A stretch of 64,000 nt of DNA from CAWIXB01 sp963839955 (GTDB lineage: Bacteria; Actinomycetota; Actinomycetes; JACCUZ01). This document shows positions 55,793 to 64,000 of the stretch, in pieces. A program made the translations under genes and the position numbers. Within the stretch, counting starts at the first letter, position 1. The number at the start of each line of letters is the position of its first letter. Location of the stretch: contig CAWIXB010000001.1 in NCBI GenBank assembly GCA_963839955.1, positions 1,612,001 to 1,676,000 of the forward strand, given 5' to 3'. The notes below the pieces were generated by a model. That model was not told the origin of the DNA, ran no database searches, and was given only the letters and a program-made list of their open reading frames with translations.

Positions 55793-55798
55793 TAGACT
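55793..55798 (+). promoter_or_regulatory. -10-like element before relA
   Basis: TAGACT, 20 bases before the relA GTG at 55819, in the 51-base gap after apt. Gives relA a possible promoter of its own with a very short leader. Confidence 0.35.
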
Positions 55799-55818
55799 CG
55801 AGGCATCCGGCGTCTCTC

Positions 55819-58317
55819 GTGACAGGTGGAGTGGCCGTGGCTGATGCGCCCTCGCGAAGTCCGGTCGGGCTCGAAGGAGCCGCCGACCGTGACGCAGACG
55901 AGGCTGCGCCCAAGCGCCCGGACACGCTCGGGGACAGCGCTCCTGACGACGCCGACGGGGTGCCGGCGGCAGTGGCCGAGGCGTCCGATGCCGACACCGA
56001 GGACACCGAGTCAGAGTCGGCCGGCCCGATCTCGGCACCGGCCTCACGCCGGATGCGCGCGCGACTTGCCCGGTTGGGGGCCCAGCGCACCCAGGTCAAC
56101 CCGGTCCTCGAGGCGCTCTTCCGCGTCGTGCGCACGACGCACCCGAAGGCCGACCTGCGGCTGATCGAGCGGGCCTACGACACCGCCGAGCGCCACCACC
56201 GTGGTCAGCTCCGCAAGAGCGGCGACCCCTTCATCACCCACCCGCTCGCGGTCACCACCATCCTGGCCGAGCTGGGCATGACCCCACCCACCCTGTGCGC
56301 GGCCCTGCTGCACGACACGGTCGAGGACACGCCGTACACGCTGGTAGCGCTGCGCCGCGACTTCGGCGACGAGATCGGCGACCTGGTCGACGGCGTCACC
56401 AAGCTCGACAAGGTCAAGTACGGCGAGTCGGCGCAGGCCGAGACCGTGCGCAAGATGGTCGTCGCGATGGCCCGCGACATCCGGGTGCTCGTCATCAAGC
56501 TCGCCGACCGGCTGCACAACATGCGGACCCTGCGCTACCTGCGTCCGGAGAAGCAGGAGCAGAAGGCCCGGGAGACGCTGGAGATCTACGCACCCCTGGC
56601 GCACCGCCTCGGCATGAACACCCTGAAGTGGGAGCTCGAGGACCTCGCGTTCGCCACGCTCTACCCCAAGGTCTACGACGAGATCGTGCGCCTGGTGACC
56701 GACCGCGCGCCGAGCCGCGACGAGTACCTCGGCGCGGTCATCGACAACGTGACCGGCGACCTGCGTGGCGCCAAGATCCGCGCGTCGGTGACCGGCCGGC
56801 CCAAGCACTACTACTCGATCTACCAGAAGATGATCCTGCGCGGGCGTGACTTCGCGGACATCTACGACCTGGTCGGCATCCGGGTGCTCGTGGAGTCGGT
56901 GCGCGACTGCTACGCGACGCTCGGCAGCATCCATGCGCGGTGGAACCCGGTACCCGGGCGGTTCAAGGACTACATCGCGATGCCCAAGTTCAACATGTAC
57001 CAGTCGCTGCACACGACGGTGATCGGTCCCGAGGGCAAGCCGGTCGAGCTGCAGATCCGCACGTTCGCGATGCACCGACGCGCCGAGTACGGCGTCGCCG
57101 CGCACTGGAAATACAAGGAGGACGGTTCGGGCGCCAGCGGAAAGGGCGGACCCGACGGCGACACCGGCGCTCGCCCGCGCGACGACGCCGCCAACGACAT
57201 GGCCTGGCTGCGCCAGCTGCTCGACTGGCAGAAGGAGACCGAGGACCCGGGGGAGTTCCTCGAGACGCTGCGCTTCGACCTCAAGGGCGCCGAGGTCTTC
57301 GTGTTCACACCACGGGGCGACGTCATCGCGTTGCCCGCGGAGGCAACTCCGGTCGACTTCGCCTACGCCGTGCATACCGAGGTCGGCCACCGGTGCATCG
57401 GGGCGCGCGTCAACGGCCGGCTCGTGCCGCTCGAGAGCACGCTGGACAACGGTGACGTGGTCGAGGTCTTCACCTCGAAGGCGCAGGGCGCCGGACCGAG
57501 CCGCGACTGGCTGACGTTCGTCAAGAGCCCACGGGCCCGCAACAAGATCAAGGCGTGGTTCTCGAAGGAGCGCCGCGAGGAGGCGATCGAGCACGGGCGG
57601 GATGCGATCGCCAAGGCGATGCGCAAGCAGAACCTCCCGGTGCAGCGGCTGCTCTCGACCGAGTCACTCACCGCCCTGGCCCATGAGCTGCGCTACCCCG
57701 ACATCTCCGGGCTCTACGCCGCCATCGGCGAGAACCACGTGTCCGCGCAGTCGGTGGTCGGCAAGCTGGTGGAGTCGCTCGGCGGCGCCGAGGGGGCGAC
57801 CGAGGACCTGGCCGAGGTCACGACGCCCGGCGCCACCGCGAAACGGCCGCGCTCGGCCGGTGACCCCGGCGTGGTGGTCAAGGGCGCCTCCGACATCTGG
57901 GTGAAGCTGGCCCGCTGCTGCACACCGGTGCCGGGTGACGGCATCGTCGGATTCGTCACCCGGGGGAGCGGCGTCTCCGTGCACCGCGCCGACTGCGTCA
58001 ACGCCCAGTCGCTCACCAGCCAGCCCGACCGCTTGGTCGAGGTCGAGTGGGCACCGTCGGCCTCGTCGGTGTTCCTGGTCGCGATCCAGGTCGAGGCGCT
58101 CGACCGGTCGCGCCTGCTCTCCGACGTCACTCGCGTGCTCTCCGACCAGCACGTCAACATCCTGTCCGCGTCGGTCACGACCACCCGCGACCGTGTCGCG
58201 ATCTCGCGGTTCACCTTCGAGATGGGCGATCCCAAGCACCTCGGCCACGTGCTGCGCGCCGTCCGCGGCGTCGACGGCGTCTTCGACGTCTCGCGCGTCA
58301 CCAGCGGCACGACCTGA
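55819..58317 (+). CDS. relA: Bifunctional (p)ppGpp synthetase/hydrolase
   Basis: An 832-aa long RSH protein. After an acidic, likely disordered 75-residue start come the HD hydrolase domain ([11 protein letters not shown], residues about 161-171; [12 protein letters not shown]), the synthetase domain ([32 protein letters not shown]), TGS ([27 protein letters not shown]), a conserved-Cys region ([11 protein letters not shown]) and a C-terminal ACT domain. [11 protein letters not shown] is the bifunctional-type synthetase loop. Both activities should be intact. Start: GTG at 55819; a GTG at 55834 is also possible. Confidence 0.95.
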   Translation: MTGGVAVADAPSRSPVGLEGAADRDADEAAPKRPDTLGDSAPDDADGVPAAVAEASDADTEDTESESAGPISAPASRRMRARLARLGAQRTQVNPVLEALFRVVRTTHPKADLRLIERAYDTAERHHRGQLRKSGDPFITHPLAVTTILAELGMTPPTLCAALLHDTVEDTPYTLVALRRDFGDEIGDLVDGVTKLDKVKYGESAQAETVRKMVVAMARDIRVLVIKLADRLHNMRTLRYLRPEKQEQKARETLEIYAPLAHRLGMNTLKWELEDLAFATLYPKVYDEIVRLVTDRAPSRDEYLGAVIDNVTGDLRGAKIRASVTGRPKHYYSIYQKMILRGRDFADIYDLVGIRVLVESVRDCYATLGSIHARWNPVPGRFKDYIAMPKFNMYQSLHTTVIGPEGKPVELQIRTFAMHRRAEYGVAAHWKYKEDGSGASGKGGPDGDTGARPRDDAANDMAWLRQLLDWQKETEDPGEFLETLRFDLKGAEVFVFTPRGDVIALPAEATPVDFAYAVHTEVGHRCIGARVNGRLVPLESTLDNGDVVEVFTSKAQGAGPSRDWLTFVKSPRARNKIKAWFSKERREEAIEHGRDAIAKAMRKQNLPVQRLLSTESLTALAHELRYPDISGLYAAIGENHVSAQSVVGKLVESLGGAEGATEDLAEVTTPGATAKRPRSAGDPGVVVKGASDIWVKLARCCTPVPGDGIVGFVTRGSGVSVHRADCVNAQSLTSQPDRLVEVEWAPSASSVFLVAIQVEALDRSRLLSDVTRVLSDQHVNILSASVTTTRDRVAISRFTFEMGDPKHLGHVLRAVRGVDGVFDVSRVTSGTT

Positions 58318-58330
58318 CAGCCGGAGTACC

Positions 58331-58374
58331 GAGCTGCGGAGTTGCGGTGCATGGAGCCGACCGCAGCCCGCTCC
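58331..58374. repeat. Z repeat hairpin, copy 2
   Basis: GAGCTGCGGAGTTGCGGTGC ... GACCGCAGCCCGCTC, starting 13 bases after the relA stop. Arms pair as GCTGCGG/CCGCAGC with mismatches, so it could also end relA transcription. Followed after 8 bases by a Y element. Confidence 0.75.
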
Positions 58375-58382
58375 CGGCCGGT

Positions 58383-58486
58383 GATCGCAACCAGGCCCCA
58401 CAAAGGGCCCGGGTTCGGGCCTGTCGCACGTTGGCTGAGCGGCAAGCCGGGCCGGTCGTCGGGCTATGTGGGGGCGGGTTGCGATC
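58383..58486. repeat. Y repeat element, copy 2
   Basis: 104 bases with inverted ends GATCGCAACCAGGCCCCACA and TGTGGGGGCGGGTTGCGATC (18 of 20 positions complementary). It differs from copy 3 at only 3 of 104 positions, so the two share a recent origin or are kept alike by gene conversion. Confidence 0.9.
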
Positions 58487-58547
58487 TTGGGGGCGGACGA
58501 GAGGGACGACGGACCTGTCGACTACCTGTCGACTACTGTCGGGCCAA

Positions 58548-58593
58548 CCTGCGGAGTTGCGGTGAATTGAGTCGACCGGGGCCCCGCAACTTC
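58548..58593. repeat. Z repeat hairpin, copy 3
   Basis: CCTGCGGAGTTGCGGTGAA ... CCGGGGCCCCGCAACTTCG: the arms GCGGAGTTGCGG and CCGCAACTTCG are nearly complementary. Same core as copies 1 and 2. Copy 3 of Y follows 142 bases later. Confidence 0.75.
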
Positions 58594-58735
58594 GACGTTT
58601 CAGCCCTTGCGCGCCGATGCCTTCGGTGCCGGACCGTCGGCTCCCGTTCGCCAGCTCCTGGTCCGAGCGTCCGGTAGGCCGAAACCCGCCCGCCTCCAAC
58701 CGCTGCGTCCCCGTCCGCCGTCCGCAAACGTGAAA

Positions 58736-58839
58736 GATCGCAACCAGGCCCCACAAAGGGGCCGGGTTCGGGCGTGTCGCACGTTGGCTGAGCGGCAAGC
58801 CGGGCCGGTCGTCGGGCTATGTGGGGGCGGGTTGTGATC
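58736..58839. repeat. Y repeat element, copy 3
   Basis: 104 bases, almost identical to copy 2 (3 differences, one of them in the right inverted end, GTGATC for GCGATC). Direct orientation relative to copy 2, with a start-to-start distance of 353 bases. Confidence 0.9.
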
Positions 58840-58881
58840 TTGGGAGGCGAGCCGGCCACGTGAGTGACGAAACATGGCAAA

Positions 58882-59120
58882 GTCGGGCGGCGGGCCGGCT
58901 GGGCAGGTCGGGCGGCGGGCCGGCTGGGCAGGTCGGGCGACGTGCAGTCTGGGCAGGTCGGGCGACGTGCAGTCTGGGCAGGTCGGTCAGCGGGCCGGCT
59001 GGGCAGGTCGGGCGGCCGGCCGGCTGGGCGGGTCGGTCAGCGGGCGACGAGCGGTCTGAGCCGATCGGTCAGCGGGCGACGAGGGGTCTGAGCCGATCGG
59101 TCGGTCAGCGGGCGACGAGG
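58882..59120. repeat. Tandem array: six 25-bp units, then 32-bp units reaching into the GntR gene
   Basis: Units of 25 bases (type gtcgggcggcgggccggctg + ggcag) start at 58882, 58907, 58932, 58957, 58982 and 59007; two middle units are a variant (gtcgggcgacgtgcagtctg + ggcag). Then come 32-base units at 59036 and 59068 (gtcagcgggcgacgag ... ctgagccgatcg) and a partial one at 59104. The last includes the TGA and final four codons of the GntR gene (Leu-Val-Ala-Arg-stop), so that gene end has been copied twice downstream. Confidence 0.9.
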
Positions 59121-59842
59121 GTCATCTCGAACGAGTAGGTCTCGGGGCGGTAGACGTGGCGGCCCAGCTCGACGGCGCGGCCGGTGTCGTCATAGGTAGT
59201 GCGTTCCATGGTGAGCAGCGGCGCACCGCGGCGTACGCCGAGCAGCCGGGCCTGCGTCGCGGTGGCGGCCTGGGCTCCGATGCGCTGGCTCGCGATGCGC
59301 ATGTGCACCCCGACCGAGCGCATCAGCTCGTAGAGTCCGCGCGACTCGAGCTGCTCGTCGTCGAAGGGCGCGACGCCGACCGGCAGCCAGTTGGCAAGGA
59401 TCGCCAACGGCTCGCCGGCGGCACTGCGCAGCCGCTCGAGTGCGACCAAGGGCTCGCCCGGTGGCAGCCCGAGCAGGGTGACCAGGTCGTCCTCGGCCGG
59501 CACCGTCTCGTGGCGGATGACGGCGGTGGTCGGTGACTGGCCGCTCTTGGCCAGGTCGTCGAAGAGGCTGCTGAGCTCGACCGTTCGCTTGACCTGCCCC
59601 TGGACGACCTGCGTGCCCACTCCGCGCTTGCGCACCAGCAGGCCTTTGGCCACGAGCTCCTGGATGGCCCGGCGCATCGTCGGCCGGGACAGACCGAAAC
59701 GGTCGGCGAGCTCGAGTTCGTTGTCGAGGCGGGTGCCGGGCCGGAGCTCGCCCCTCTCGATGGCCTCCTCGATCTGACGCGCCACCTGGAAGTAGAGCGG
59801 CACCGGACTGGACCGATCGAGCACGACGGGCGGGGAGGTCAC
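59105..59842 (-). CDS. GntR-family regulator (HutC/UTRA type), likely inositol repressor
   Basis: A 245-aa regulator with an N-terminal winged helix-turn-helix (PLYFQVARQIEEAIERGEL, ADRFGLSRPTMRRAIQELVAKGLLVRKRGVGT, residues about 12-75) and a C-terminal UTRA ligand-binding domain (PLVALERLRSAAGEPLAILANWLP, RGAPLLTMERTTYDDTGRAVELGRHVYRPETYSFEM). Start: GTG at 59840-59842. It is divergent from iolG with a 169-base gap holding a GntR-like palindrome, so control of the inositol operon is likely. Its 3' end is part of a tandem repeat array. Confidence 0.88.
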   Translation of the reverse strand: MTSPPVVLDRSSPVPLYFQVARQIEEAIERGELRPGTRLDNELELADRFGLSRPTMRRAIQELVAKGLLVRKRGVGTQVVQGQVKRTVELSSLFDDLAKSGQSPTTAVIRHETVPAEDDLVTLLGLPPGEPLVALERLRSAAGEPLAILANWLPVGVAPFDDEQLESRGLYELMRSVGVHMRIASQRIGAQAATATQARLLGVRRGAPLLTMERTTYDDTGRAVELGRHVYRPETYSFEMTLVAR

Positions 59843-59883
59843 GAGGCGGCTCCGGCGGTGAGGGCGACCGACGTCCGAGACTT

Positions 59884-59912
59884 TGTCAGGACATCATGAC
59901 TTGCTGTTGACA
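59884..59912 (+). promoter_or_regulatory. Candidate GntR operator and iol promoter
   Basis: TGTCAGGACA (59884-59893) is a perfect 4+2+4 palindrome of the GntR/HutC kind (GT..G/C..AC type core) and is followed by CATGAC (GTCA-N8-TGAC overlap). A consensus -35 box TTGACA is at 59907-59912; the -10 region about 17 bases on (AATGCT, 59930-59935) is weak. Binding at the palindrome would sit just upstream of the -35 box of iolG. Inference from position and symmetry only. Confidence 0.5.
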
Positions 59913-60011
59913 TGGCTGTAAACCCCGACAATGCTCCTGATCACGCTCGGCCACGCTGCCATCGCCGTCCCAGGGAACCATCGTCGTTCGCTGCACGAGG
60001 AGCAAGGGTTC

Positions 60012-61013
60012 ATGCGCATCGGACTTGCCGGCGTCGGCCGGATCGGCGCCTTCCACGCGCAGACCCTGCGTGCGATCCCCGAGGTCACCACGCTGGTCGT
60101 CGCGGACGCCCTGCCCGCCCGTGCCCACGAGGTCGCGGAGCGCGTCGGCGCCGACGTGGTCGACGAGCCGGATGCGCTGTTCGCCGCGGGCATCGACGGG
60201 TTGGTCATCGCAGCCGCGACGGACGCCCACGCCTCGCTGATCCTGCAGGGCGTGGACGCGGGGCTGCCGGTGTTCTGCGAGAAGCCGGTCGCGCCGGACA
60301 TCGACGGCGCCCTCGCCGTGCTCGACAAGGTGGCCGGCAGCGACGTGCCGGTCCACATCGGCTTCCAGCGGCGCTTCGACGAGGGTCATCGCGCTGCCCG
60401 CGACGCCGTCGCCTCCGGTGCCCTCGGCTGGGTGCACACGATGCGGTCGGGCACGCTCGACCCGTATCCGCCGACCCCGGAGTACATCGCCGCGTCGGGC
60501 GGCTTCTTCCGTGACTGCAGCGTGCACGACTTCGACGCCATCCGGTTCGTCAGCGGGCAGGAGGTCAGGGAGGTCTACGCGGTCGGCGCGAACCGGGGCG
60601 AGGACTTCTTCCGGGCGGCCGGCGACGTCGACGCAGCCGCTGCCCTGCTCACGCTCGACGACGACACGTTCGCCGTGGTGTCGGCCACGCGCTACAACGC
60701 CCGGGGCTACGACGTCCGCCTCGAGGTCCTCGGATCGGAAGACAGCCTCAGCGTCGGGCTCGACGACCGGATGCCGCTGCGCTCGGCGGAGCCGGGCGTG
60801 ACGTTCCCGGCGGGCACGCCCTACCCGCTGTTCATGGAGCGGTTCCGGCCGGCCTACGTTGCCGAGCTCACCGCCTTCGCCGAGATCGTCGCCGGTGGAG
60901 CGACGGCCACCTGCACCGTCGCGGACGCCCTGGAGGCCGTCTACGTCGCCGAGGCCTGCGAGCTCTCGCGCGCCGAGCACCGGCCGGTCGCCGTCGCGGA
61001 GGTTCGCCGGTGA
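60012..61013 (+). CDS. iolG: myo-Inositol 2-dehydrogenase (Gfo/Idh/MocA family)
   Basis: A 333-aa NAD-dependent dehydrogenase oxidising myo-inositol to scyllo-inosose. Rossmann start MRIGLAGVGRIGAFHAQTL, the EKP motif in PVFCEKPVAPDID and the catalytic Asp/His region FRDCSVHDFDAIRF. Start: ATG at 60012 after GAGGAGCAAGG. First gene of the operon; GTGA overlap with iolE. Confidence 0.88.
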   Translation: MRIGLAGVGRIGAFHAQTLRAIPEVTTLVVADALPARAHEVAERVGADVVDEPDALFAAGIDGLVIAAATDAHASLILQGVDAGLPVFCEKPVAPDIDGALAVLDKVAGSDVPVHIGFQRRFDEGHRAARDAVASGALGWVHTMRSGTLDPYPPTPEYIAASGGFFRDCSVHDFDAIRFVSGQEVREVYAVGANRGEDFFRAAGDVDAAAALLTLDDDTFAVVSATRYNARGYDVRLEVLGSEDSLSVGLDDRMPLRSAEPGVTFPAGTPYPLFMERFRPAYVAELTAFAEIVAGGATATCTVADALEAVYVAEACELSRAEHRPVAVAEVRR

Positions 61014-61936
61014 CGCGCGAGGTCGCGACACATGCCGCAGAGACCGGTCCGGTGCGGGCCTCGCACGCACCGGTGGGTGAACGCCTTGCCGGAGCGCCGA
61101 TCTCGTGGGGCGTGAGCGAGGTGGAAGGCTGGGGTCACCAGCTGGCGCCGGATCAAGTGCTCGACGAGATGCGTGGCCTCGGGCTCGTGGCCACCGAGTT
61201 GGGGCCGGACGGCTTCCTGCCCGACGACCCGGCCGAGAAGGCCGCGACCCTCGCGGCCCACGACCTGGCCGCGGTCGGCGGCTTCGTCCCCGTCGTGCTG
61301 CACGATGCAGGTCGGGACCCGCAGCCCGACGTGCAGCGTGCGCTGGACGGACTTGTGGCCGCCGGCGCCGACGTTCTCGTGCTGGCCGGCGCGACCGGGC
61401 TCGCCGGGTACGACGAGCGGCCGACGCTCGACACCGACGAGTGGCGGCTGCTGCTCGCCACCCTCGACCGGCTCGTCGCGGTGGCGGCCGAACGCGGGGT
61501 GCGCGCGTGCCTGCACCCGCACGTCGGCACCACGGTGGAGCGTCCCGACGAGGTAGCGCGCGTCGTCGATGGGTCCTCGGCGCCGCTGTGCCTCGACACC
61601 GGACACCTGATGGTCGGCGGCTGCGACCCGGCCGACCTGGCCCGGCAGTCACCGGATCGAGTGACCCACGTGCACCTCAAGGATGTCGACGCCGACCTCG
61701 CGGCCCAGGTGCGGGAGGGCGGGATCGGCTACTACGCCGCCGTACGCGCGGGCATGTACCGACCGCTGGGGAGCGGCGACGTCGACGTGGCCGGCACCGT
61801 CACCGCGCTCGAGGCGGCCGGCTACGACGGCTGGTACGTCATGGAGCAGGACGCGGTGCTCGACAACGAGACCGACGGCGAATCGGCATTGCGCGACGTG
61901 CGCACCAGCGTCGACTACCTCCGGGGGCTCGGGTGA
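61010..61936 (+). CDS. iolE: Probable myo-inosose-2 dehydratase (TIM-barrel isomerase/epimerase fold)
   Basis: A 308-aa AP-endonuclease-2-like TIM barrel. LAGAPISWGVSEVEGWGHQL is the IolE-type N-terminal phrase, followed by ATELGPDGFLP, CLHPHVGTTVE (metal His), LCLDTGHLMVGGCDP and VTHVHLKDVD (metal residues). It should dehydrate scyllo-inosose to the diketo intermediate. GTG at 61010 overlaps iolG; its stop overlaps iolC (GTGA). Confidence 0.87.
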   Translation: MTREVATHAAETGPVRASHAPVGERLAGAPISWGVSEVEGWGHQLAPDQVLDEMRGLGLVATELGPDGFLPDDPAEKAATLAAHDLAAVGGFVPVVLHDAGRDPQPDVQRALDGLVAAGADVLVLAGATGLAGYDERPTLDTDEWRLLLATLDRLVAVAAERGVRACLHPHVGTTVERPDEVARVVDGSSAPLCLDTGHLMVGGCDPADLARQSPDRVTHVHLKDVDADLAAQVREGGIGYYAAVRAGMYRPLGSGDVDVAGTVTALEAAGYDGWYVMEQDAVLDNETDGESALRDVRTSVDYLRGLG

Positions 61937-62895
61937 CCGGCTACGAGGTCCTCACGATCGGCCGGGTCGGTGTCGACCTCTACCCCTTGCAGGTCGGCGT
62001 GCATCTGGAGGACGTCGAGACGTTCGCGAAGTTCCTCGGCGGCAGTGCGACCAACGTCGCCGTCGCCGCGGCGCGCCACGGCCGCCGCTCGGCAGTCGTG
62101 ACGCGCACCGGTGATGACCCGTTCGGCCGGTTCGTGCACAAGGCGCTGCGCGAGCTCGACGTGGACGACGCGTTCGTCGGCAGTGTCGCCGACCTGCCCA
62201 CCCCGGTGACGTTCTGCGAGATCTTCCCGCCCGACGACTTCCCGCTCTGGTTCTACCGTCAGCCTTCGGCGCCCGACCTGCAGGTGCGCGCCGACGAGCT
62301 CGACCTCGACGCCGTCCGCGAGGCCGGCGTGTTCTGGGCGACCGGTACCGGCCTGTCCGAGGAGCCCAGCCGCGCGGCGCACCACGCCGCCTGGCAGGCG
62401 CGGGAGCGTCGGCCCCTCACCGTGCTCGACCTCGACTACCGGCCCATGTTCTGGGACTCGCGCGAGCACGCGTCGGAACAGGTGGGCAAGGCACTGGAGC
62501 AGGTGAGCGTCGCGGTCGGCAACCGCGAGGAGTGCGAGGTCGCGGTCGGTGAGACCGACCCGCACCGGGCCGCGCAGGCGTTGCTCGAGCGCGGGCTGGA
62601 CCTGGCAGTGGTCAAGCAGGGACCCGATGGCGTGCTCGCCCGCAGCCGTGACGAGCTCGTCGAGGTCCCTCCTGTCGAGGTCGACGTGCTCAACGGACTG
62701 GGCGCGGGCGACGGGTTCGGCGGCGCGCTCTGCCACGGCCTGCTCGCCGGCTGGCCACTCGAGCGGGTCCTACGGTTTGCGAACGTCGCGGGGGCGATCG
62801 TGGCGGCACGACTGGAGTGCTCCACCGCCATGCCGACCACCGACGAGGTCGAACGGGCGCTCGTCGGCGGTGTCAAGGAGGTGTCCCGTGCCTGA
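61933..62895 (+). CDS. iolC: 5-Dehydro-2-deoxygluconokinase (PfkB family)
   Basis: A 320-aa sugar kinase with the PfkB N-terminal GG motif (FAKFLGGSATNVAVAAARHG) and the C-terminal ATP/anion-hole motif NGLGAGDGFGGALCHGLLAG. It phosphorylates 2-deoxy-5-keto-gluconate in inositol breakdown. Many bacterial IolC are fused to DUF2090; this one is the kinase alone, and the separate aldolase-like gene downstream could play the missing part. GTG at 61933 overlaps iolE; the last 8 bases overlap the next gene. Confidence 0.9.
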   Translation: MTGYEVLTIGRVGVDLYPLQVGVHLEDVETFAKFLGGSATNVAVAAARHGRRSAVVTRTGDDPFGRFVHKALRELDVDDAFVGSVADLPTPVTFCEIFPPDDFPLWFYRQPSAPDLQVRADELDLDAVREAGVFWATGTGLSEEPSRAAHHAAWQARERRPLTVLDLDYRPMFWDSREHASEQVGKALEQVSVAVGNREECEVAVGETDPHRAAQALLERGLDLAVVKQGPDGVLARSRDELVEVPPVEVDVLNGLGAGDGFGGALCHGLLAGWPLERVLRFANVAGAIVAARLECSTAMPTTDEVERALVGGVKEVSRA

Positions 62896-63784
62896 GCTGG
62901 ACTTCGAGCGCATCCGTGAGACCCGGGCCTACCACCCCGAGTGGGTGGGCCAGGCCGCTGCGCACCGGCTACGCCGACCGGTCCTCGCCGAGTCCGGCCG
63001 GCTGCTGCTGGTTGCCGCCGACCACCCTGCCCGCGGCGCTCTCGGCGTGCGCGAACGGCCGCATGCCATGGCCAACCGCTACGAGCTGCTCGACCGCTTG
63101 GTGACCGCGTTGGGACGGCCGGGTGTCGACGGCGTCCTTGGCACCGCCGACATCCTCGAGGACCTGCTTCTTCTCGGCGCGCTCGACGACAAGGTCGTGA
63201 TCGGGTCGATGAACCGAGGTGGTTTGCAGGGCTCCGTGTTCGAGCTCGACGACCGCTTCACGGCGTACACCGCCAACGCGATCGCCCAGTCGGACTTCGA
63301 CGGGGGCAAGATGCTCGTCCGCATCGACTTCGACGACCCCGGGACCGCGTCGACGCTCGAGGCTGCGGCCCGCGCGGTCGACGGCCTGGCCGCGCACGGC
63401 CTGATGGCGCTCGTGGAGCCGTTCCTGACGCGTCGCGTCAACGGCAAGGCGCGCAATGACCTTTCCACCGAGGCTGTCGTGCACTCCGTGGCGATCGCGT
63501 CGGGGCTCGGACGCACGAGCGCCAACACCTGGCTCAAGCTGCCGGTGGTCGAGGGCATGGAGGCGGTCATGTCCTCGACGACACTGCCCACCTTGCTGCT
63601 CGGCGGCGACCCCGACGAGTCACCCGACGCGACGTTCGCGACCTGGGAGAAGGCGCTCGCGCTGCCCGGGGTGCGCGGGCTGGTCGTGGGGCGTGCGCTG
63701 CTCTACCCGCCGGATGACGACGTCATCGCCGCTGTCGACGCTGCCGCCTCGTTGGTGCGGCTTCCGGGCGAGGCCACCCGATGA
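62888..63784 (+). CDS. Aldolase-like TIM-barrel protein of the inositol operon (Cgl0159 type)
   Basis: A 298-aa predicted (beta/alpha)8 protein resembling the Cgl0159-like family of actinobacterial inositol clusters and class I aldolases (DeoC/LacD). LLLVAADHPARGALGVR, KVVIGSMNRGGLQGSVFELDDRFTAY, LMALVEPFLTRRVNGKARNDLS and the lysine in NTWLKLPVVEGMEAVM (candidate Schiff-base Lys) are visible. It probably splits the phosphorylated product of IolC, replacing IolJ; this is inferred from position. GTG at 62888; ATGA overlap with iolB. Confidence 0.75.
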   Translation: MPELDFERIRETRAYHPEWVGQAAAHRLRRPVLAESGRLLLVAADHPARGALGVRERPHAMANRYELLDRLVTALGRPGVDGVLGTADILEDLLLLGALDDKVVIGSMNRGGLQGSVFELDDRFTAYTANAIAQSDFDGGKMLVRIDFDDPGTASTLEAAARAVDGLAAHGLMALVEPFLTRRVNGKARNDLSTEAVVHSVAIASGLGRTSANTWLKLPVVEGMEAVMSSTTLPTLLLGGDPDESPDATFATWEKALALPGVRGLVVGRALLYPPDDDVIAAVDAAASLVRLPGEATR

Positions 63785-64000
63785 CGCCGGCCACGTCGTG
63801 GCATCGCCGCGCCGGCTCGCTCGCCAACGGCTCACGCAGCGTCGACCTCTCCGCCGCCGAGGCCGGCTGGGCGCACAGCTCACTCGTCGTCCTCGACCTC
63901 GCACCAGGAGAGTCCGCGTCGTGGTCGACCGGCGACGACGAGCTCGTCGTGGTGCCGCTGCAGGGATCCTGCTCGGTCGACTGCGACGGTGAGAAGGCCG
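63781..64000 (+). CDS. iolB: 5-Deoxy-glucuronate isomerase, N-terminal part (cut by window end)
   Basis: The ATG at 63781 overlaps the previous stop (ATGA). The 73 visible codons read SWHRRAGSLANGSRSVDLSA, then WAHSSLVVLDLAPGESASWS and ELVVVPLQGSCSVDCDGEKA, the cupin start of IolB. The frame is open at the right edge. IolB isomerises 5-deoxyglucuronate to 2-deoxy-5-keto-gluconate, the substrate of IolC. Confidence 0.85.
   Translation, partial: MTPATSWHRRAGSLANGSRSVDLSAAEAGWAHSSLVVLDLAPGESASWSTGDDELVVVPLQGSCSVDCDGEKA

Larger units (their letters stand above)
58318..59104. other. Non-coding repeat-rich stretch between relA and the GntR gene
   Basis: 787 bases without a credible gene. In order: Z copy (58331-58374), Y copy (58383-58486), an 11-bp tandem pair ACCTGTCGACT (58513-58534), Z copy (58548-58593), Y copy (58736-58839), and a 25-/32-bp tandem array (58882 to past 59104). 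Longer frames on both strands are built from the repeats and carry no known domain. Confidence 0.8.

Noticed and set aside
56044..57594. 516-residue minus-strand frame opposite relA
   Set aside because: Antisense shadow; no domain or start signal, and relA is complete on the other strand.
58298..58880. Two or three overlapping hypothetical proteins of 110-165 aa on both strands
   Set aside because: They start or run inside Y and Z repeats, overlap each other and have no recognisable domain; the same peptide phrase arises from each Y copy.
58882..59120. CRISPR or PE/PGRS-like coding repeat
   Set aside because: Units are directly adjacent without spacers. A plus-strand frame reads through them, but it consists only of the repeat and has no domain.

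Overview
The window is a GC-rich actinobacterial chromosome segment. Frequent GTG starts, a phosphatidylinositol mannoside (PIM) pathway, an SsgA-family protein, TreX/Y/Z trehalose synthesis, PdxS/T vitamin B6 synthesis and the gene order thrS, HIT, pgsA, PIM acyltransferase, pimA ... pdxS, pdxT, yebC, ruvCAB, yajC, secDF, apt, relA point to Actinomycetota. Propionibacteriales/Nocardioidaceae is my best guess; this is inferred from gene content, not from a marker search. I see no prophage, IS transposase, CRISPR array or plasmid function.

Layout. 1-2.9 kb: the end of a DoxX-like gene, a RibD_C reductase, a UspA protein and an amino-acid permease. 3.0-10.9 kb (minus strand): glyA-treX-treY-treZ and a small GlsB-type membrane protein. 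10.9-15.6 kb (minus strand): a fully overlapped assimilatory sulfur operon (sulfite reductase, 49-aa zinc ribbon, CysH, siroheme synthase, CbiX-type chelatase) preceded by a probable cysteine-responsive leader peptide. 15.7-25.1 kb: an AidB-like acyl-CoA dehydrogenase, YihY, RsgA, a histidine phosphatase, a flavin disulfide oxidoreductase, an alpha/beta hydrolase and a Tat-exported PhoX-type phosphatase. 25.2-35.5 kb: an AlkZ-like protein, four tRNAs, and histidine utilisation genes (hutH, hutU, hutI) interleaved with pabB/pabC, a SnoaL-like protein and a CGNR regulator, then SsgA-like and PGPGW proteins. 35.6-58.3 kb: a secreted sugar dehydrogenase followed by the conserved thrS-to-relA block, interrupted once by a DCC thiol protein, a repeat cluster and an inverted EF-G2 gene. 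58.3-59.1 kb: a repeat-rich non-coding stretch. 59.1-64.0 kb: a GntR regulator and the start of a myo-inositol catabolic operon (iolG, iolE, iolC, an aldolase-like gene, iolB cut by the window edge).

How the genes work together. Most operons are joined by ATGA/GTGA four-base overlaps, implying translational coupling. The sulfur operon makes both sulfite reductase and its siroheme cofactor. pgsA, the acyltransferase and pimA build the first PIM lipids. YajC/SecD/SecF assist protein export, RuvABC resolves Holliday junctions, and RelA and Apt link purine salvage and the stringent response.

The least explained content is a set of four unrelated palindromic or inverted-repeat families (called W, X, Y and Z here). 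Their copies lie in gaps that begin at gene or operon 3' ends. A 25-/32-bp tandem array also runs into the stop codon of the GntR gene. These, the sulfur leader peptide and a short leader ORF before rsgA are the main points to check.
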